Positions 28,980 to 36,856 of a DNA stretch of 64,000 nt are shown here, in pieces. How positions within the stretch are numbered: the stretch's first letter is position 1; every line of letters starts with the position of its first letter. A program made the translations under genes and the position numbers. The notes beneath the pieces were generated by a model. The model had not been told where the DNA came from. It saw nothing but the letters and a program-made list of their open reading frames with translations, and did no database searches. The DNA comes from Mycolicibacterium lutetiense (lineage in GTDB: Bacteria; Actinomycetota; Actinomycetes; Mycobacteriales; Mycobacteriaceae), in assembly GCF_017876775.1 (NCBI RefSeq), contig NZ_JAGIOP010000002.1, positions 3,844,001-3,908,000 of the forward strand, read 5' to 3'.

Positions 28980-30125
28980 ATGGCAGCCAATCGCTCTAGC
29001 TGGATGGACGACGACCTCGATGCACTCCGCGATTTGGCGCGCACGTTCTGTGAGAAGGAGATCGCGCCGCACAGTGCCCGCTTCATCGAGCAGCACCACG
29101 TGGATCGAGACCTGTGGACCCGGGCGGGTGATCTGGGGTTGCTGTGCATGTCAATCCCCGAACAGTACGGCGGAGGTGGTGGAACATTCGCCCATGAGGC
29201 GGTCTTGATCGAGGAACAGGCCCGCATCGGTGATTCAGCATGGGGTGCGGCGCTGCATAGCGGAATCGTCGCCCACTACCTGCTCGAGTATGGCACCGAC
29301 GAGCAGAAGGAACGTTTTCTGCCCCGACTGGCAACTGGTGAGATGGTTGGCGCGATTGCGATGACGGAGCCAGGCACGGGCTCCGATCTCCAATCTGTTA
29401 CGACCAAGGCACTGCGCGTTGGAGACGAATACGTTGTCAACGGTTCCAAGACATTCATCACCAATGGCGCTCAGGCCGACTTGATCATCGTCGTCGCCAA
29501 GACCGACCCGACTGCCGGAGCTAACGGGATCTCGTTGGTGTTGGTCGAAGGCGATCGGCCGGGCTTCCGGCGGGGTCGGGTGTTGGACAAGGTCGGTCAG
29601 CGCGGCCAGGACACCTCCGAGCTCTATTTCGAAGACGTGCACATTCCCGTAGAGAACCTCCTGGGTACGACTGAAGGACTGGGATTCATTCAGTTGATGC
29701 AGCAACTTCCCCAAGAACGATTGATCCTTGCGCTTGGTGCAGTGACAGTACTAGAAACAGCGCTCGAGTTCACTGTTGAATACACCAAAGATCGGCATGC
29801 CTTCGGCAAGCCTGTCTTCGCCTTCCAAAACACCAAGTTCAAACTTGCCGAGGTCGCCACCGATGCCCATATCAGCCGCGTTTTCATCGACGACTGCGTC
29901 GCCCGCCATCTGCGCGGTGAACTCGACATCCCCACCGTCGCGATGGCGAAGTGGTGGACTACTGAGCGTGCGATGGTCGCCCTTGATGACTGCTTGCAGC
30001 TCCACGGCGGCTACGGCTATATGACCGAGTATCCCATCGGCAGGATGTGGGCCGATGCTCGCGTTCAGAAGATCTACGGTGGGACAAACGAGATTATGAA
30101 GGAGATCATTGCTCGGTCGCTTTAG
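28980..30125 (+). CDS. Acyl-CoA dehydrogenase (LCAD-like FadE)
   Basis: A 381-residue acyl-CoA dehydrogenase. AIAMTEPGTGSDLQSV is the FAD/substrate loop; the Glu in QQLPQERLILALG corresponds to the catalytic base of long-chain acyl-CoA dehydrogenases; LQLHGGYGYMTEYPIGRMWADARV and IYGGTNEIMKEIIARSL complete the C-terminal half. ATG 28980 has GAGGA upstream. It is controlled from the palindromic spacer shared with the TetR gene and is the last gene before the IS3 nest. It probably carries out the first beta-oxidation step of acids produced by the BVMO/esterase/P450 cluster. Confidence 0.92.
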   Translation: MAANRSSWMDDDLDALRDLARTFCEKEIAPHSARFIEQHHVDRDLWTRAGDLGLLCMSIPEQYGGGGGTFAHEAVLIEEQARIGDSAWGAALHSGIVAHYLLEYGTDEQKERFLPRLATGEMVGAIAMTEPGTGSDLQSVTTKALRVGDEYVVNGSKTFITNGAQADLIIVVAKTDPTAGANGISLVLVEGDRPGFRRGRVLDKVGQRGQDTSELYFEDVHIPVENLLGTTEGLGFIQLMQQLPQERLILALGAVTVLETALEFTVEYTKDRHAFGKPVFAFQNTKFKLAEVATDAHISRVFIDDCVARHLRGELDIPTVAMAKWWTTERAMVALDDCLQLHGGYGYMTEYPIGRMWADARVQKIYGGTNEIMKEIIARSL

Positions 30126-30479
30126 ATCGAATTCGACCGCTAGATTGGTTACGGGAGACCGCGGTAGCGGGGTGCCGTTCGCGTATCAAGTCGGTGTTGA
30201 CTGTTCACTAGGCGGATACCCGGCGAGCTCGCTTCAAACGGGTGAATCGCCCTGGATTCGCCGGAGGCTCGAGCTATTGGATTCCGACCAAGGCTTGGTC
30301 GGTCCGTGGTGCATCGTAGAACGCGGCTTCGAACTCCGCCGGAGGTAGGTCGCCGAGGTAGCTGTGGAGCCTGCTCGTGTTGTGCCAGTACACCCAACCG
30401 AGGGTGGCCAGCTCGACATCCTCGACGGTCTTCCACGGCCCGGTGCGGGCCGGCCCGTAGATCAACTCAGCCTTGTAAT

Positions 30480-30557
30480 TGAGGTGAGCCCTTCCTGCCC
30501 GAACACTCGGGCAACAGAGTCGCACAACGACTGGACCACCACGAAGGGCTCACCTCA
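30480..30557. repeat. 78-bp segment with 15-bp perfect terminal inverted repeats
   Basis: TGAGGTGAGCCCTTC (30480-30494) and its reverse complement (30543-30557) bound 48 bp that include a small hairpin GCCCGA-N4-TCGGGC. The right part, 30519-30557, resembles the right terminus of remnant B at 30646-30684 (shared CGACTGGACCACCA), so two related IS termini lie in tandem. Confidence 0.75.
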
Positions 30558-30655
30558 ACTACAACGCGAACCGACCCCACTCCGCCCATGGCGAACTCAC
30601 CCCCACCGAGTTCGCTCTACAGTGGACCACGACCCACCAAACCCAAGTCGCATAG
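30557..30655 (+). pseudogene. C-terminal fragment of IS3-type transposase (remnant B)
   Basis: The plus-strand frame reads NYNANRPHSAHGELTPTEFA and ends QWTTTHQTQVA-stop, which is the C-terminal end of the OrfB integrase domain of IS3-like transposases (the RPHSAHG-x-LTP segment after the catalytic Glu). Everything upstream of it is missing and the frame is preceded by the 78-bp inverted-repeat segment. It cannot encode an active protein. Confidence 0.8.
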
Positions 30656-30837
30656 CGACTGGACCACCAAACGGGTCCCCCTCATAATAGCCGTTGACCG
30701 TCTCGGCGAGAGCGTTGTCGAAACTGTCCCCAACGGTTCCGATTGAGGGCACCGCGCCGATCTCTGCCAGCCGCTCACCGTAGCGTATCGACGTGAATTG
30801 CGATCGGGTCTGCTGCATGATCAGGTGACAGCTTCGG

Positions 30838-31695
30838 TCACGCGGCCTGACTGGCCTGTGTGGTCATGATTGCTTCGAATTCGATCGGGGTCAACCGCCC
30901 AAGGCCGGCTTGGCGCCGGCGGCGGTGGTAGGTCCGTTCGATCCAGGTGACGATCGCGATCCGCAGCTCCTCGCGGGTCTCCCAGCGGCGGCGATCGAGC
31001 ACGTTCTTCTGCAGCAGAGCGAAGAAGCTCTCCATGGCCGCATTGTCACCGGCCGCCCCGACTCGGCCCATTGACCCGACCAGCTCGTAGCGGCCGAGTG
31101 CGTGCACGAATCTCCTTGACCTGAACTGAGATCCGCGATCGCTATGAACTATGCACCCGGCCACATCAGCGCGGCGTGCTACCGCGTTGCTCAAGGCCGT
31201 GGTCGCCAACCGGGACTTCATTCGGGAATCGATCGAGTACCCGACGATGCGATTGGAGAACACATCCTTGATCGCACACATATAGAGCTTGCCTTCACCG
31301 GTGCGATGCTCGGTGATATCGCTGAGCCACAACTGATTTGGTGCACCTGCGGTGAAGTCGCGCTCCACAAGATCATCATGCACCGGCGGGCCCACCTTGC
31401 CGTTCTTGCCGCGTTTCTTACCGAACACGCTCCACAATCGATTCTGCGAGCAGATCCGCCAGGCGGTGCGCTCCGCCATCGGCTCACCGGCATCGCGGGC
31501 CTCTTCGACCAGGTAGCGGTACCCGAACTCGGGATCGTCCTGGTGGGCGTCGAACAGGGCGTTGGCGCGGTAGGCCTCGACGAGTTCGGCGTCAGTGATC
31601 GGCTGGGCCAGCCAGCGGTAAAAGGGCTGGCGGGCGAGCTTGAGTACCCGGCACGTCACCGCGACGGGAATCCCGTCGGCGGCGAGCTCCTTCAC
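30838..31695 (-). CDS. Element C OrfB (IS3 transposase)
   Basis: A 285-residue IS3 integrase-type transposase with HTH_21 region (YRWLAQPITDAELVEAYRAN), first Asp in LWLSDITEHRT, second Asp in CIVHSDRGSQFRS, and Glu in AAMESFFALLQKNVLD: the complete DDE triad. GTG 31695 overlaps the TGA of orfA (GTGA), allowing coupled translation; the frame is open further upstream to 31875, so production as an OrfAB frameshift product is equally possible. The gene appears intact. Confidence 0.9.
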   Translation of the reverse strand: MKELAADGIPVAVTCRVLKLARQPFYRWLAQPITDAELVEAYRANALFDAHQDDPEFGYRYLVEEARDAGEPMAERTAWRICSQNRLWSVFGKKRGKNGKVGPPVHDDLVERDFTAGAPNQLWLSDITEHRTGEGKLYMCAIKDVFSNRIVGYSIDSRMKSRLATTALSNAVARRADVAGCIVHSDRGSQFRSRRFVHALGRYELVGSMGRVGAAGDNAAMESFFALLQKNVLDRRRWETREELRIAIVTWIERTYHRRRRQAGLGRLTPIEFEAIMTTQASQAA

Positions 31696-32000
31696 GAGCG
31701 GGTAGACCCTTTTCCCGGCAGATTGGCCTGCGACAAATAGGCAGTCGCCCGGCGCAGGACCTCGTTTTCCTGCTCCAACAACTTGATCCGCCGCCGCGCA
31801 TCCCGCAGCTCCGCAGACTCGCCGGTGCTCTTGCCGGGCTTGGCGCCCTCGTCGATATCGGCTCGGCGCATCCACTTGTGCAGCGTCATCGGGTGCACAC
31901 CGAAATCGGTGGCGATCTGCTCGATCGTTACACCGTCATCGCGGTTGCGAGCGACCCGCACGACGTCGTCGCGGAACTCTCGGGGGTAAGGCCTGGGCAC
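31692..32000 (-). CDS. Element C OrfA (IS3 HTH protein)
   Basis: A 102-residue OrfA: VPRPYPREFRDDVVRVARN begins the HTH_Tnp_1 domain, IATDFGVHPMTLHKWMRR is the helix-turn-helix, and ELRDARRRIKLLEQENEVLRRA is the leucine-zipper coiled coil, followed by ATAYLSQANLPGKGS. GTG 32000 has AAGGA at a suitable distance; an upstream start to 32051 would extend into the terminal repeat. It overlaps orfB by four bases. Confidence 0.88.
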   Translation of the reverse strand: MPRPYPREFRDDVVRVARNRDDGVTIEQIATDFGVHPMTLHKWMRRADIDEGAKPGKSTGESAELRDARRRIKLLEQENEVLRRATAYLSQANLPGKGSTRS

Positions 32001-32667
32001 ACTGACATCCTTCCAGCTCACCCGTTCCGGGCAAGCCAACTCAGATGTCACCTATTCGTGCAGCAGACCCATCCGGCATCAGAGTGACATATCAAGTCCT
32101 GCAACGTAGTTCCTCGCGACCACCGTGCCATCTCCAAGGCGTCAAGGACCATTGATGTCCGCATATGCGATGCTACCCGCCACCCGACGATCATCCGAGA
32201 ATGCGCATCGACGATGAAACACACGTAGGCCACCCCGGCCCAGGTGGGTACGAACGTCAGATCGGTCACCCAGAGCTGGTTTGGCGCGGTCGCGGTGAAC
32301 TTTCGCCTGACCAGATCCGGATGCCGCGCCGCGACCGGGTCAGCCTTGGTGGTGCGGACACGCTTGCCGCGGCGCGCCCCTTCGATGCCGGCGGCCCGCA
32401 TCAGGCGGGCCACCTGATCGCGGCCGACGTCGTGGCCGGCCCGTCGGGCGGTTTTCCAGAGCTTGCGGGCCCCATAGACGCAGTAATTGTCTTTCCAGAG
32501 CTGACGCAACGCTGGCTCCAGAACGGCGTCGCGTTGAGCCCGCGCCGACGGTGCCCGTGTCTTGGCGTTGTAGTAGGTGCTCGGGGCCACCTGCAGGCCT
32601 GCGCTACGCAGGACGGTGCAGATGGGCTCGACCCCGAACTCGCCCCGTTGGGCGTCGATGAAGGAGA

Positions 32668-33012
32668 CTATTTCTTGTGTTGGCGGTCGAGCTCCGCCCC
32701 GAAGAAACTCGCTGCTCGTTTCAGAATCTCGTTGGCACGCTTCAATTCTCGGACTTCTTGTTCGAGTTCCTTGACCTTCGCGGACTCCGCTGTCGTCACG
32801 CCCGGTGCATGCCCGTCGTCGATATCTGCCTGGCGCACCCAGGAGCGCACCGACTCCATTCCATAGCCCAGCTGGCGAGCGACCCGTGCCACCGTGCCCT
32901 GCTCGGTGCCCAACTCTTCTCGCAGCGTACGGACCATCCGCACCGCGGCGGCCTTCTCCTCCGGGCTGTAACGACGTGTCGTGGGCTTCCCGGGCGACTG
33001 TTCCTTCGGCAT
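32668..33012 (-). CDS. Element A OrfA (IS3 HTH protein)
   Basis: A 114-residue OrfA with the HTH_Tnp_1 domain: RRYSPEEKAAAVRMVRTL, then ARQLGYGMESVRSWVRQADI, and a C-terminal leucine-zipper coiled coil (VKELEQEVRELKRANEILKRA). It binds the IS ends and its coiled coil allows oligomerisation with OrfAB. ATG 33012 is chosen over an upstream in-frame codon because the preceding residues are not typical. The 3' end, CACAAGAAATAG, is A-rich and could allow the -1 slippage that makes OrfAB, although orfB itself is broken here. Confidence 0.88.
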   Translation of the reverse strand: MPKEQSPGKPTTRRYSPEEKAAAVRMVRTLREELGTEQGTVARVARQLGYGMESVRSWVRQADIDDGHAPGVTTAESAKVKELEQEVRELKRANEILKRAASFFGAELDRQHKK

Positions 33013-33063
33013 ACCTGCATCCTCGTTTCCAAGGTCAGGAGCCTCCAGCATTTCCAGGGCGAT

Positions 33064-33228
33064 TCAGAGAGGGGTTGGGGCCACCAGTCGGATTTGATCA
33101 ATCGTGAAGCCCTGGGCATGCAGCCAGGCAATTAGATCAGTCCTTTCCTGGCGGCTGTCGCCCTCGAGACCGTCGAGCAGACCATACTGAGCGAGGTCGT
33201 CTTCGTGTGTTGCTGACACCCTGGACAT
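33064..33228 (-). pseudogene. 5' fragment of an adenylate cyclase gene, truncated by element A
   Basis: From ATG 33228 the frame reads MSRVSATHEDDLAQYGLLDG, then LEGDSRQERTDLIAWLHAQG and FTIDQIRLVAPTPL, and ends at a TGA created by the first bases of element A. The pattern LLDGLEG-x-RxERxxLIxWLxxQG-xxxxQIR is the N-terminal regulatory domain found in mycobacterial class III adenylate cyclases of the Rv1264 type. The cyclase domain is missing and is not seen beyond the left end of element A. The fragment begins three bases after the TetR stop, so the cyclase was once downstream of, and possibly cotranscribed with, that regulator. Confidence 0.8.
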
Positions 33229-33231
33229 CCC

Positions 33232-33894
33232 CTAGTGCCGCGGCGTACCCGGGCGCGGACAGGGTGGTTCAGTGTTCACGCCGCGCACCTGGTGACTCGA
33301 CGCGGGGACGCCGAGCACGGCGTGACCCATCGCAACGAGCAGCGCAGAGGTCTGTTCGGGAGCCAGGCCAGTGCCGCGGTAGTGCAAGATCGATTGAATG
33401 GCTCCGATCGCTCCATGAACCATCGCCCGAAGTTCAATCTCGTCGACCGCGGGCCGCAATTCTCCGACGAGGTGTACCCACTCTTCTAGATAGAGTCGCT
33501 GCTTACGGCGCAACCGGCTCTGGTGCTGATCCGACAGATTGTGCACTTCGCGGTAATACACCATTGCCAGCTCGCGTTGATCCATTACCAAGGCGACTTG
33601 GTCAGACACCAGCAGGGTCAGCGCCTCCGCCTCGTCGCGGGACTGCTCGACGATCGCCGTCGCACGCTTAAGGAGTTTGTCCACCACTCGCTCGAAGAGG
33701 GCCGCCAGTAGATCGCTCTTACTGTTGAAATGGCGATAGATGGCCGGCCCGACAACCCCTGATGCAACGCCGATGTCGGCCATGGAGACAGCGTGGTAGC
33801 CCCGCTCGGCAATCAACTCGGTGGCAGAGGCGAGAATCCGTTCCCGACGCTCGCCGCCGACCCGGGTACGTCCGGCAACGACCACCTTGTTCAC
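33232..33894 (-). CDS. TetR family transcriptional regulator
   Basis: A 220-residue TetR: RRERILASATELIAERGYHA and helix-turn-helix MADIGVASGVVGPAIYRHFNSK. The C-terminal part (QVALVMDQRELAMVYYREV) matches the TetR_C family common beside fatty-acid and acyl-CoA genes in actinobacteria. The start is GTG 33894, with GTG 33885 as an alternative. It is transcribed toward the IS nest and lies 414 bp from the end of the AtuA operon, in the same direction. It may regulate that operon; no operator palindrome is obvious except GTTAAC near 33961. Confidence 0.87.
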   Translation of the reverse strand: MNKVVVAGRTRVGGERRERILASATELIAERGYHAVSMADIGVASGVVGPAIYRHFNSKSDLLAALFERVVDKLLKRATAIVEQSRDEAEALTLLVSDQVALVMDQRELAMVYYREVHNLSDQHQSRLRRKQRLYLEEWVHLVGELRPAVDEIELRAMVHGAIGAIQSILHYRGTGLAPEQTSALLVAMGHAVLGVPASSHQVRGVNTEPPCPRPGTPRH

Positions 33895-34308
33895 TACTAC
33901 CTTCCTTCGCTCGCAACCAGGGCTCGCGCAGCACTGCAGCGCCGGGAGCTACACTACGAACGTTAACACCTGCTCACAATTCCAGGTTGAGTTGAAATGT
34001 AGACGCCCCAATGGCAGGTGGCTGGCGCCTGCGCGTGTGATCCCCATTCGTGGATGTGCCCGCTCATTGGCCAAGATCGGCAACCGCGTGGGCAGATCGC
34101 TGCGCCCTCTTTGGATGTCCAGTTCGGCAAGGAACTGGACAAAGCCATCTCTCCGTCTGCCGGACGCTGTTGGCGTCATCCGATCGTCATCACATCGTTC
34201 GGCAACACGGCTTTGGCAAAGGGGCTACGTCAAGCAGCAGGCAGAGGACGGCGACTTGATTGGCGATACGTCGACAGAGTGGCCCGGCTACTCCAAACTC
34301 GGGATTTG
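33895..34308. other. 414-bp stretch without a supportable gene
   Basis: No frame here has a recognisable domain. It contains the upstream region of the TetR gene, including a short GTTAAC palindrome near 33961. The repeated words TTCGGCAAGG and ACTGGACAAAG near 34122-34145 have no interpretable structure. Confidence 0.45.
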
Positions 34309-36045
34309 TCAGGTCGCGCTGAGCAAGGATTGCGGGATGTCGACGATGCGGGAGCGCAGGTACTCGCACAAGCCCTTCGCCTGGGCATCCGGCCGGGTCG
34401 AGGATGCCACGCCTTCCCCCAGCAGCCCGTGGACCACAACGTTGAGCGCACGCAGGTTGGGCAGCTCGAATCGCTCTATGCGCAGCTGCGCAGCCTCCGG
34501 GCCGAGCAGCCCGCGCAGTCGCTCGACGGTTAAGTGCTCGCGCACCCAGGCATAGCCGGCGTCGTCGCGGGCCCAGAGACCGATATTGGCGTTGCCGCCC
34601 TTGTCGCCGGACCGCGCGCCCAGCACCGCACCCAGTGGCGCGCGGCATGTCGGCTCGGTCGGCGGCGCGGCTGCCGAGCTGCCCGCGACTTTCGCGGCCG
34701 GCACGCTACCGGTCGGTGGATCGGCGATCGTCCGGCGCTCACCGTTGGGCAGCACCACGACGTGCGTCACGCTCGACCGGGGCACGGCCGCTGGGCGGTA
34801 CACGCCGAACGCCGACTCCGACGTGGGTGGCGTGGTGGTGTGGAAGCCCGCGTACCCGGCCAGAGCGATCTCCATGATTGCGCTCGAGAACGTCCGGCCG
34901 ACCTTGCGTGGGTCGGTGTCCTTGACCGTGATCCGCAGGTGCGCGCAGGCCTGGTCGTTGGTGGGGGCGTCCGGTGTGTCGAACCGCAATAACCGGACGT
35001 CCGTCTCGGCGAAGGAGTCCCGGCCGCCGAGGATGTCGAACAGCTGCTGCTGCGCGAACGCGGCCTTCGCCTCTATGTCCAAGCCGGTGAGCACCATCGT
35101 CATGGTGTTCCGGTAGCCCCCGACCTCGTTCAGCGCCACCTTGAGCGTCTCCGGCGGCGGGCTGCCGGTGACACCCGTGATCGCCACCCGGTGCTCGGCC
35201 TGCTGGGCCAGAGAGATTGTGTCGAAGTGAGTGACCACGTCGGGCCCCAGATAGGCGGGCTCGGCGATCTCGTAGAGCAGCTGGGCGGTGACCGTACCGA
35301 CCGACACCAGCCCCCCGGTGTCGGCGTGCTTGGTGATCACCGACGAGCCGTCGGCCGCCACCTCCGCGATCGGGAAGCCAGGGTAGCGACGGTCGGTGAT
35401 CTCGTCGAGGAAGGCGTAGTTGCCGCCCGTGGCCTGTGGGCCGCATTCGATGACGTGGCCGGCCACGACGGCACCGGCGAGCCGGTCCCAGTCGGTGCGC
35501 TCCCACCCGTGCCACCAGGCGGCCGGACCGACGACCAGCGAGGCGTCGGTCACGCGGCCGGTGACGACGACGTCGGCGCCGGCACCCAGCGCTTCGGCGA
35601 TACCCCAGCCGCCGAGGTAGGCGTTGGCCGAGACCGGCTCGACCTCACCGACCGCAGGGGTGATCGCGGAGAGGTTCCCGCGCAGGTCGTCACCCTCGAC
35701 GTGGGCGACGCGGACGCTGATACCGAGCCGGTCCGCAAGCTCGCGCAATCTGACGGCCAGCCCGGCCGGGTTGAGCCCACCGGCGTTGGCCACGATCTTG
35801 ATACCGCGATCGGAACAGGTGCCCAACACCTGCTCCATCTGGGTCAGGAACGTGCGCGCATAGCCGCCCGCGGGATCCTTCGCCTGGGCCTTCGCCAGGA
35901 TGAGCATCGTCAGTTCCGCGAGGTAGTCGCCGCAGAGCACGTCGATGCTCTCCTCGCCCGTCCCGCCCTCGACCATCTCCCGCGCCGCGGCGATCCGGTC
36001 GCCGTAGAAGCCCGAGCAATTGCCGATACGGACCGGGTCCCTCAC
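34309..36045 (-). CDS. AtuA-like protein (DUF1446)
   Basis: A 578-residue protein of the acyclic-terpene-utilisation AtuA family. It begins VRIGNCSGFYGDRIAAAREM, followed by LCGDYLAELTMLILAK, IKIVANAGGLNPAGLA, and the DUF1446 core (VTGRVTDASLVVGPA, ATGGNYAFLDEI). A C-terminal part starting GAVLGARSGDKGGNANIG is a second conserved AtuA element. The biochemical role of AtuA is not established; it is required for growth on citronellol in pseudomonads. GTG 36045 has GGAGG upstream and overlaps the previous gene's TGA (GTGA). It is third in an operon with a hydratase and a TIGR03084 protein. Confidence 0.88.
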   Translation of the reverse strand: MRDPVRIGNCSGFYGDRIAAAREMVEGGTGEESIDVLCGDYLAELTMLILAKAQAKDPAGGYARTFLTQMEQVLGTCSDRGIKIVANAGGLNPAGLAVRLRELADRLGISVRVAHVEGDDLRGNLSAITPAVGEVEPVSANAYLGGWGIAEALGAGADVVVTGRVTDASLVVGPAAWWHGWERTDWDRLAGAVVAGHVIECGPQATGGNYAFLDEITDRRYPGFPIAEVAADGSSVITKHADTGGLVSVGTVTAQLLYEIAEPAYLGPDVVTHFDTISLAQQAEHRVAITGVTGSPPPETLKVALNEVGGYRNTMTMVLTGLDIEAKAAFAQQQLFDILGGRDSFAETDVRLLRFDTPDAPTNDQACAHLRITVKDTDPRKVGRTFSSAIMEIALAGYAGFHTTTPPTSESAFGVYRPAAVPRSSVTHVVVLPNGERRTIADPPTGSVPAAKVAGSSAAAPPTEPTCRAPLGAVLGARSGDKGGNANIGLWARDDAGYAWVREHLTVERLRGLLGPEAAQLRIERFELPNLRALNVVVHGLLGEGVASSTRPDAQAKGLCEYLRSRIVDIPQSLLSAT

Positions 36046-36854
36046 GACACACCTCCATCGAACTGTCCTGCGGTGCGCCCGCCGCCGGGAGGTCCGGCGA
36101 AGGCCTGCGCGATGGAGAGCCACTGGTCGGCGAGCGGACCGGTGGTTTCCAGCGCGGTGTCGTCGCGATGCCTGCGCTGGGTGACGAGCAGGCAAAAGTC
36201 GTGCGCAGTGCCGGTGACCCGGTTGGGCACGCCGTCGGGGCCCCAGGTCCACAGCGTGCCCCCCGGTGCGGTGAGCTCGACGCGGACGGGCTCCTCGGGC
36301 ACCTCTAGGCCGTTGGCCATGTAGCTGAACGCCCGCGCTCCCACGCCGATGTGGGCGACGTGGCGCAACCGGGCCGAGGGCACACGGGTCACTCCCAGCG
36401 CGTCGGCGACGTCCTGACCGTGCGCCCAGGTCTCCATGATCCGCGCGGTCAGCGAGGAAGCCGCGCTCATGGGGAGGCCGAACCACGGCACCCGCACTGA
36501 GGGGTCGATCGTGGCGAAGGCAGCGACGAGGGCGCGGCGCGCGCCGTCGAACCAGGACAGCAGCTCGGTTCCCGGCATCGACCGGTAGCGCTCGGCGATG
36601 GTGTCCGGGGAGATTCGGCCGTCGGCGAGCATGGGCAGCACCTCGGCCGTGAACCCTTCGGGGTCGGTGGCTGAGCGCACCGCGGCGTCGTCGAAGAACG
36701 CAAGATGGCTGATCTGATCGCGGACCGCCCAGCCTGCCGCGGGGGTGGGCGCGTCCCACCCGGCTTGCCCCTCGGGCAGCTCGGCGATCAGTGACCACAG
36801 CTCGGCCGTTTCCGCCCCGATGTCGGTGATCAAGGACTCCATCGGCACGGCCAC
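36042..36854 (-). CDS. TIGR03084-family DinB/maleylpyruvate isomerase-like protein
   Basis: A 270-residue protein of the four-helix DinB/MDMPI fold. GWAVRDQISHLAFFDDAA holds the first metal-binding histidine and METWAHGQDVADAL the second (typical WxHGxD); the C-terminal part ends with TGTAHDFCLLVTQRRH. This is the TIGR03084 group of actinobacteria. Members of the fold are often mycothiol-dependent metalloenzymes. The start is GTG 36854, two bases after the hydratase stop, with AAGGGA upstream; ATG 36842 is an alternative. It overlaps AtuA by four bases. In this operon it may carry out a thiol-dependent step or detoxify an intermediate. Confidence 0.85.
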   Translation of the reverse strand: MAVPMESLITDIGAETAELWSLIAELPEGQAGWDAPTPAAGWAVRDQISHLAFFDDAAVRSATDPEGFTAEVLPMLADGRISPDTIAERYRSMPGTELLSWFDGARRALVAAFATIDPSVRVPWFGLPMSAASSLTARIMETWAHGQDVADALGVTRVPSARLRHVAHIGVGARAFSYMANGLEVPEEPVRVELTAPGGTLWTWGPDGVPNRVTGTAHDFCLLVTQRRHRDDTALETTGPLADQWLSIAQAFAGPPGGGRTAGQFDGGVS

Positions 36855-36856
36855 GT

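Larger units (their letters stand above)
30480..30684 (+). mobile_element. 205-bp remnant 'B' of another IS3-type element, inserted in element A
   Basis: The outer ends are TGAGGTGAGCCC (30480) and, read from 30684 on the minus strand, TGAGGGGGACCC. The 4 bp outside are TAAT on both sides (30476-30479 and 30685-30688). Removing it and one TAAT restores the orfB frame of element A (NGY joined to YKAELI). The remnant keeps only the last 33 codons of a plus-strand transposase plus termini, so it lost its interior, either before or after insertion. Confidence 0.8.
30806..32070 (-). mobile_element. IS3-family element 'C', complete, inserted in element A
   Basis: Terminal inverted repeats are GGGTCTGCTGCATGATCAGG at 30806 (plus strand) and GGGTCTGCTGCACGAATAGG from 32070 on the minus strand. 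The 3 bp outside are ATC on both sides (30803-30805 and 32071-32073), a target duplication typical of IS3. Removing the element and one ATC copy restores the reading frame of element A orfB (HSDAG joined to SQFTS), proving the order of insertion. It contains overlapping orfA and orfB with all DDE residues and looks functional. Confidence 0.93.
30274..32665 (-). pseudogene. Element A orfB (IS3 transposase), in three pieces
   Basis: Reading leftward, the first piece (about 32665-32074) carries the HTH_21 region and integrase core with the first Asp (LWVTDLTFVP) and second Asp (ICHSDAG). The second piece (30802-30689) continues QFTSIRYGERLAEIG to the catalytic Glu region DNALAETVNGY. The third piece (30475-30274) is YKAELIYGPARTGPWKTVED to PPAEFEAAFYDAP. 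Element C separates the first two and remnant B separates the last two. All three join in frame after the insertions and duplications are removed, so the gene was intact until those events. No start codon is seen before 32590; normal expression would be by frameshifting from orfA at its A-rich end. Confidence 0.88.
30243..33066 (-). mobile_element. IS3-family element 'A', interrupted twice
   Basis: The ends match as inverted repeats: TGAATCGCCCTGG-N6-GGAGGCTC reading inward from 30243 and the same from 33066 on the minus strand. Inside are orfA (33012-32668) and an orfB broken into three parts by two other elements, 'C' at 30806-32070 and 'B' at 30480-30684. Without them and their duplications it would be 1347 bp, normal for IS3. 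No target duplication is visible: GAG follows the right end and GGG precedes the left end. That, and the truncated adenylate cyclase gene at the right end with no continuation at the left, suggests a deletion after or during insertion. Confidence 0.88.

Noticed and set aside
30126..30242. 3' part of the adenylate cyclase at the left edge of element A
   Set aside because: The leftward reading there (ASSPGIRLVNSQHRLD) shows no cyclase similarity, so the missing part is not here.
34309..36798. One very long leftward frame suggesting an 829-residue fusion of the TIGR03084 protein and AtuA
   Set aside because: The upper part (36046-36798) is read in a different frame from the real TIGR03084 gene and has no domain. 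The AtuA start at GTG 36045, with a GGAGG site and GTGA overlap, explains the real gene.
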